Shown here piece by piece: positions 22,235-22,422 of a stretch of 22,422 nucleotides of DNA. Every line of letters begins with the position of its first letter. Position 1 is the stretch's first letter. Source of the stretch: CAZFLM01 sp964519955 (GTDB lineage Bacteria > Armatimonadota > Chthonomonadetes > Chthonomonadales > CAJBBX01); contig CAZFLM010000091.1 of assembly GCA_964519955.1 (NCBI GenBank), positions 1-22,422 on the forward strand. The letters run 5' to 3'. Both the position numbers and the translations under genes were made by a program. The notes below the pieces were generated by a model, which ran no database searches, was not told where the DNA came from, and worked only from the letters and a program-made list of their open reading frames with translations.

Positions 22235-22375
22235 GGCCCTGGCGGCGGCCCGTCCGGCTGGTCAGGGCCCGGCTCGCACGGTTCGCCCGCCCCGCGGAGA
22301 CACCGCCGCGCCTACCTGGCCCTGGCCGGAGCGCTCGGCACTGCCAGTCGGCGGCGCGGTCCCCGTTCGGGAGGG

Positions 22376-22419
22376 CGCGTCGCGGACTACGCACCGGCTC
22401 CTACCACGCGCTGCCCGGC
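22376..22419. repeat. 44-bp distal conserved block, copy B
   Basis: It matches 20403-20446 with three differences and reaches almost to the window end, so the duplicated region may continue outside. The stretch between it and the main repeat (22261-22375) is GC-rich, differs from copy A in sequence and length, and shows no gene I can support. Confidence 0.8.
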
Positions 22420-22422
22420 TTG

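Larger units (their letters stand above)
21790..22260 (-). repeat. 471-bp duplicated promoter-leader block, copy B
   Basis: Partner of 19861-20331: no gaps, 45 differences by hand count. Similarity stops abruptly at 22261. Confidence 0.9.

Overview
The window is high-GC bacterial chromosome. Two secreted pilin-like proteins carry the prepilin signal G|FTLIE, followed by the continuation FPVFAQAREKAR and a C-terminal H-X9-DG motif. To my knowledge this combination is typical of Armatimonadota, with Planctomycetes as the nearest alternative, so I favour a member of Armatimonadota. All genes are ordinary chromosomal genes. I see no transposase, integrase, CRISPR array, rRNA or tRNA.

Layout, left to right. 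(1) 58-4972, minus strand: an antibiotic-biosynthesis-monooxygenase-like small protein, a large exported GH78 alpha-L-rhamnosidase and a long nitronate-monooxygenase-family flavoprotein, each separated by hairpins. (2) 5218-6452, plus strand: an msrA-msrB pair, both with export signals. (3) 10149-6442, minus strand: a three-gene operon of two polytopic PMT_2/GT39-type glycosyltransferases and a GT2 glycosyltransferase of the dolichol-phosphate-mannose-synthase type, a plausible route for building and transferring lipid-linked sugars. It overlaps msrB tail to tail. (4) 10247-17656, plus strand: dnaE (with a near-consensus promoter), a THUMP-like methyltransferase, an FGGY kinase and a membrane-anchored polysaccharide deacetylase. 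(5) 18436-17675, minus strand: a solitary phosphonate-type ABC permease (phnE family).

(6) 18601-22422, minus strand, is the most interesting part. It holds two tandem modules built alike: dyad, sigma70-type promoter, leader of about 475 nt, prepilin-like H-X9-DG protein, small Pro/Gly-rich lipoprotein, strong hairpin. The promoter-plus-leader block is about 90% identical between modules over 471 bp without a single gap (45 differences by hand count). The prepilins themselves are recognisably alike only in their N-terminal region and the H-X9-DG motif. The leader is not coding by its substitution pattern. It folds into at least six helices present in both copies, several with changes confined to loops, one A-U to G-U change in a stem, and one hairpin retained in position although its sequence differs. 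I propose it as a candidate structured leader RNA controlling a family of secreted pilin-like proteins. The upstream part of the second copy reaches the window edge, so further copies may lie beyond.
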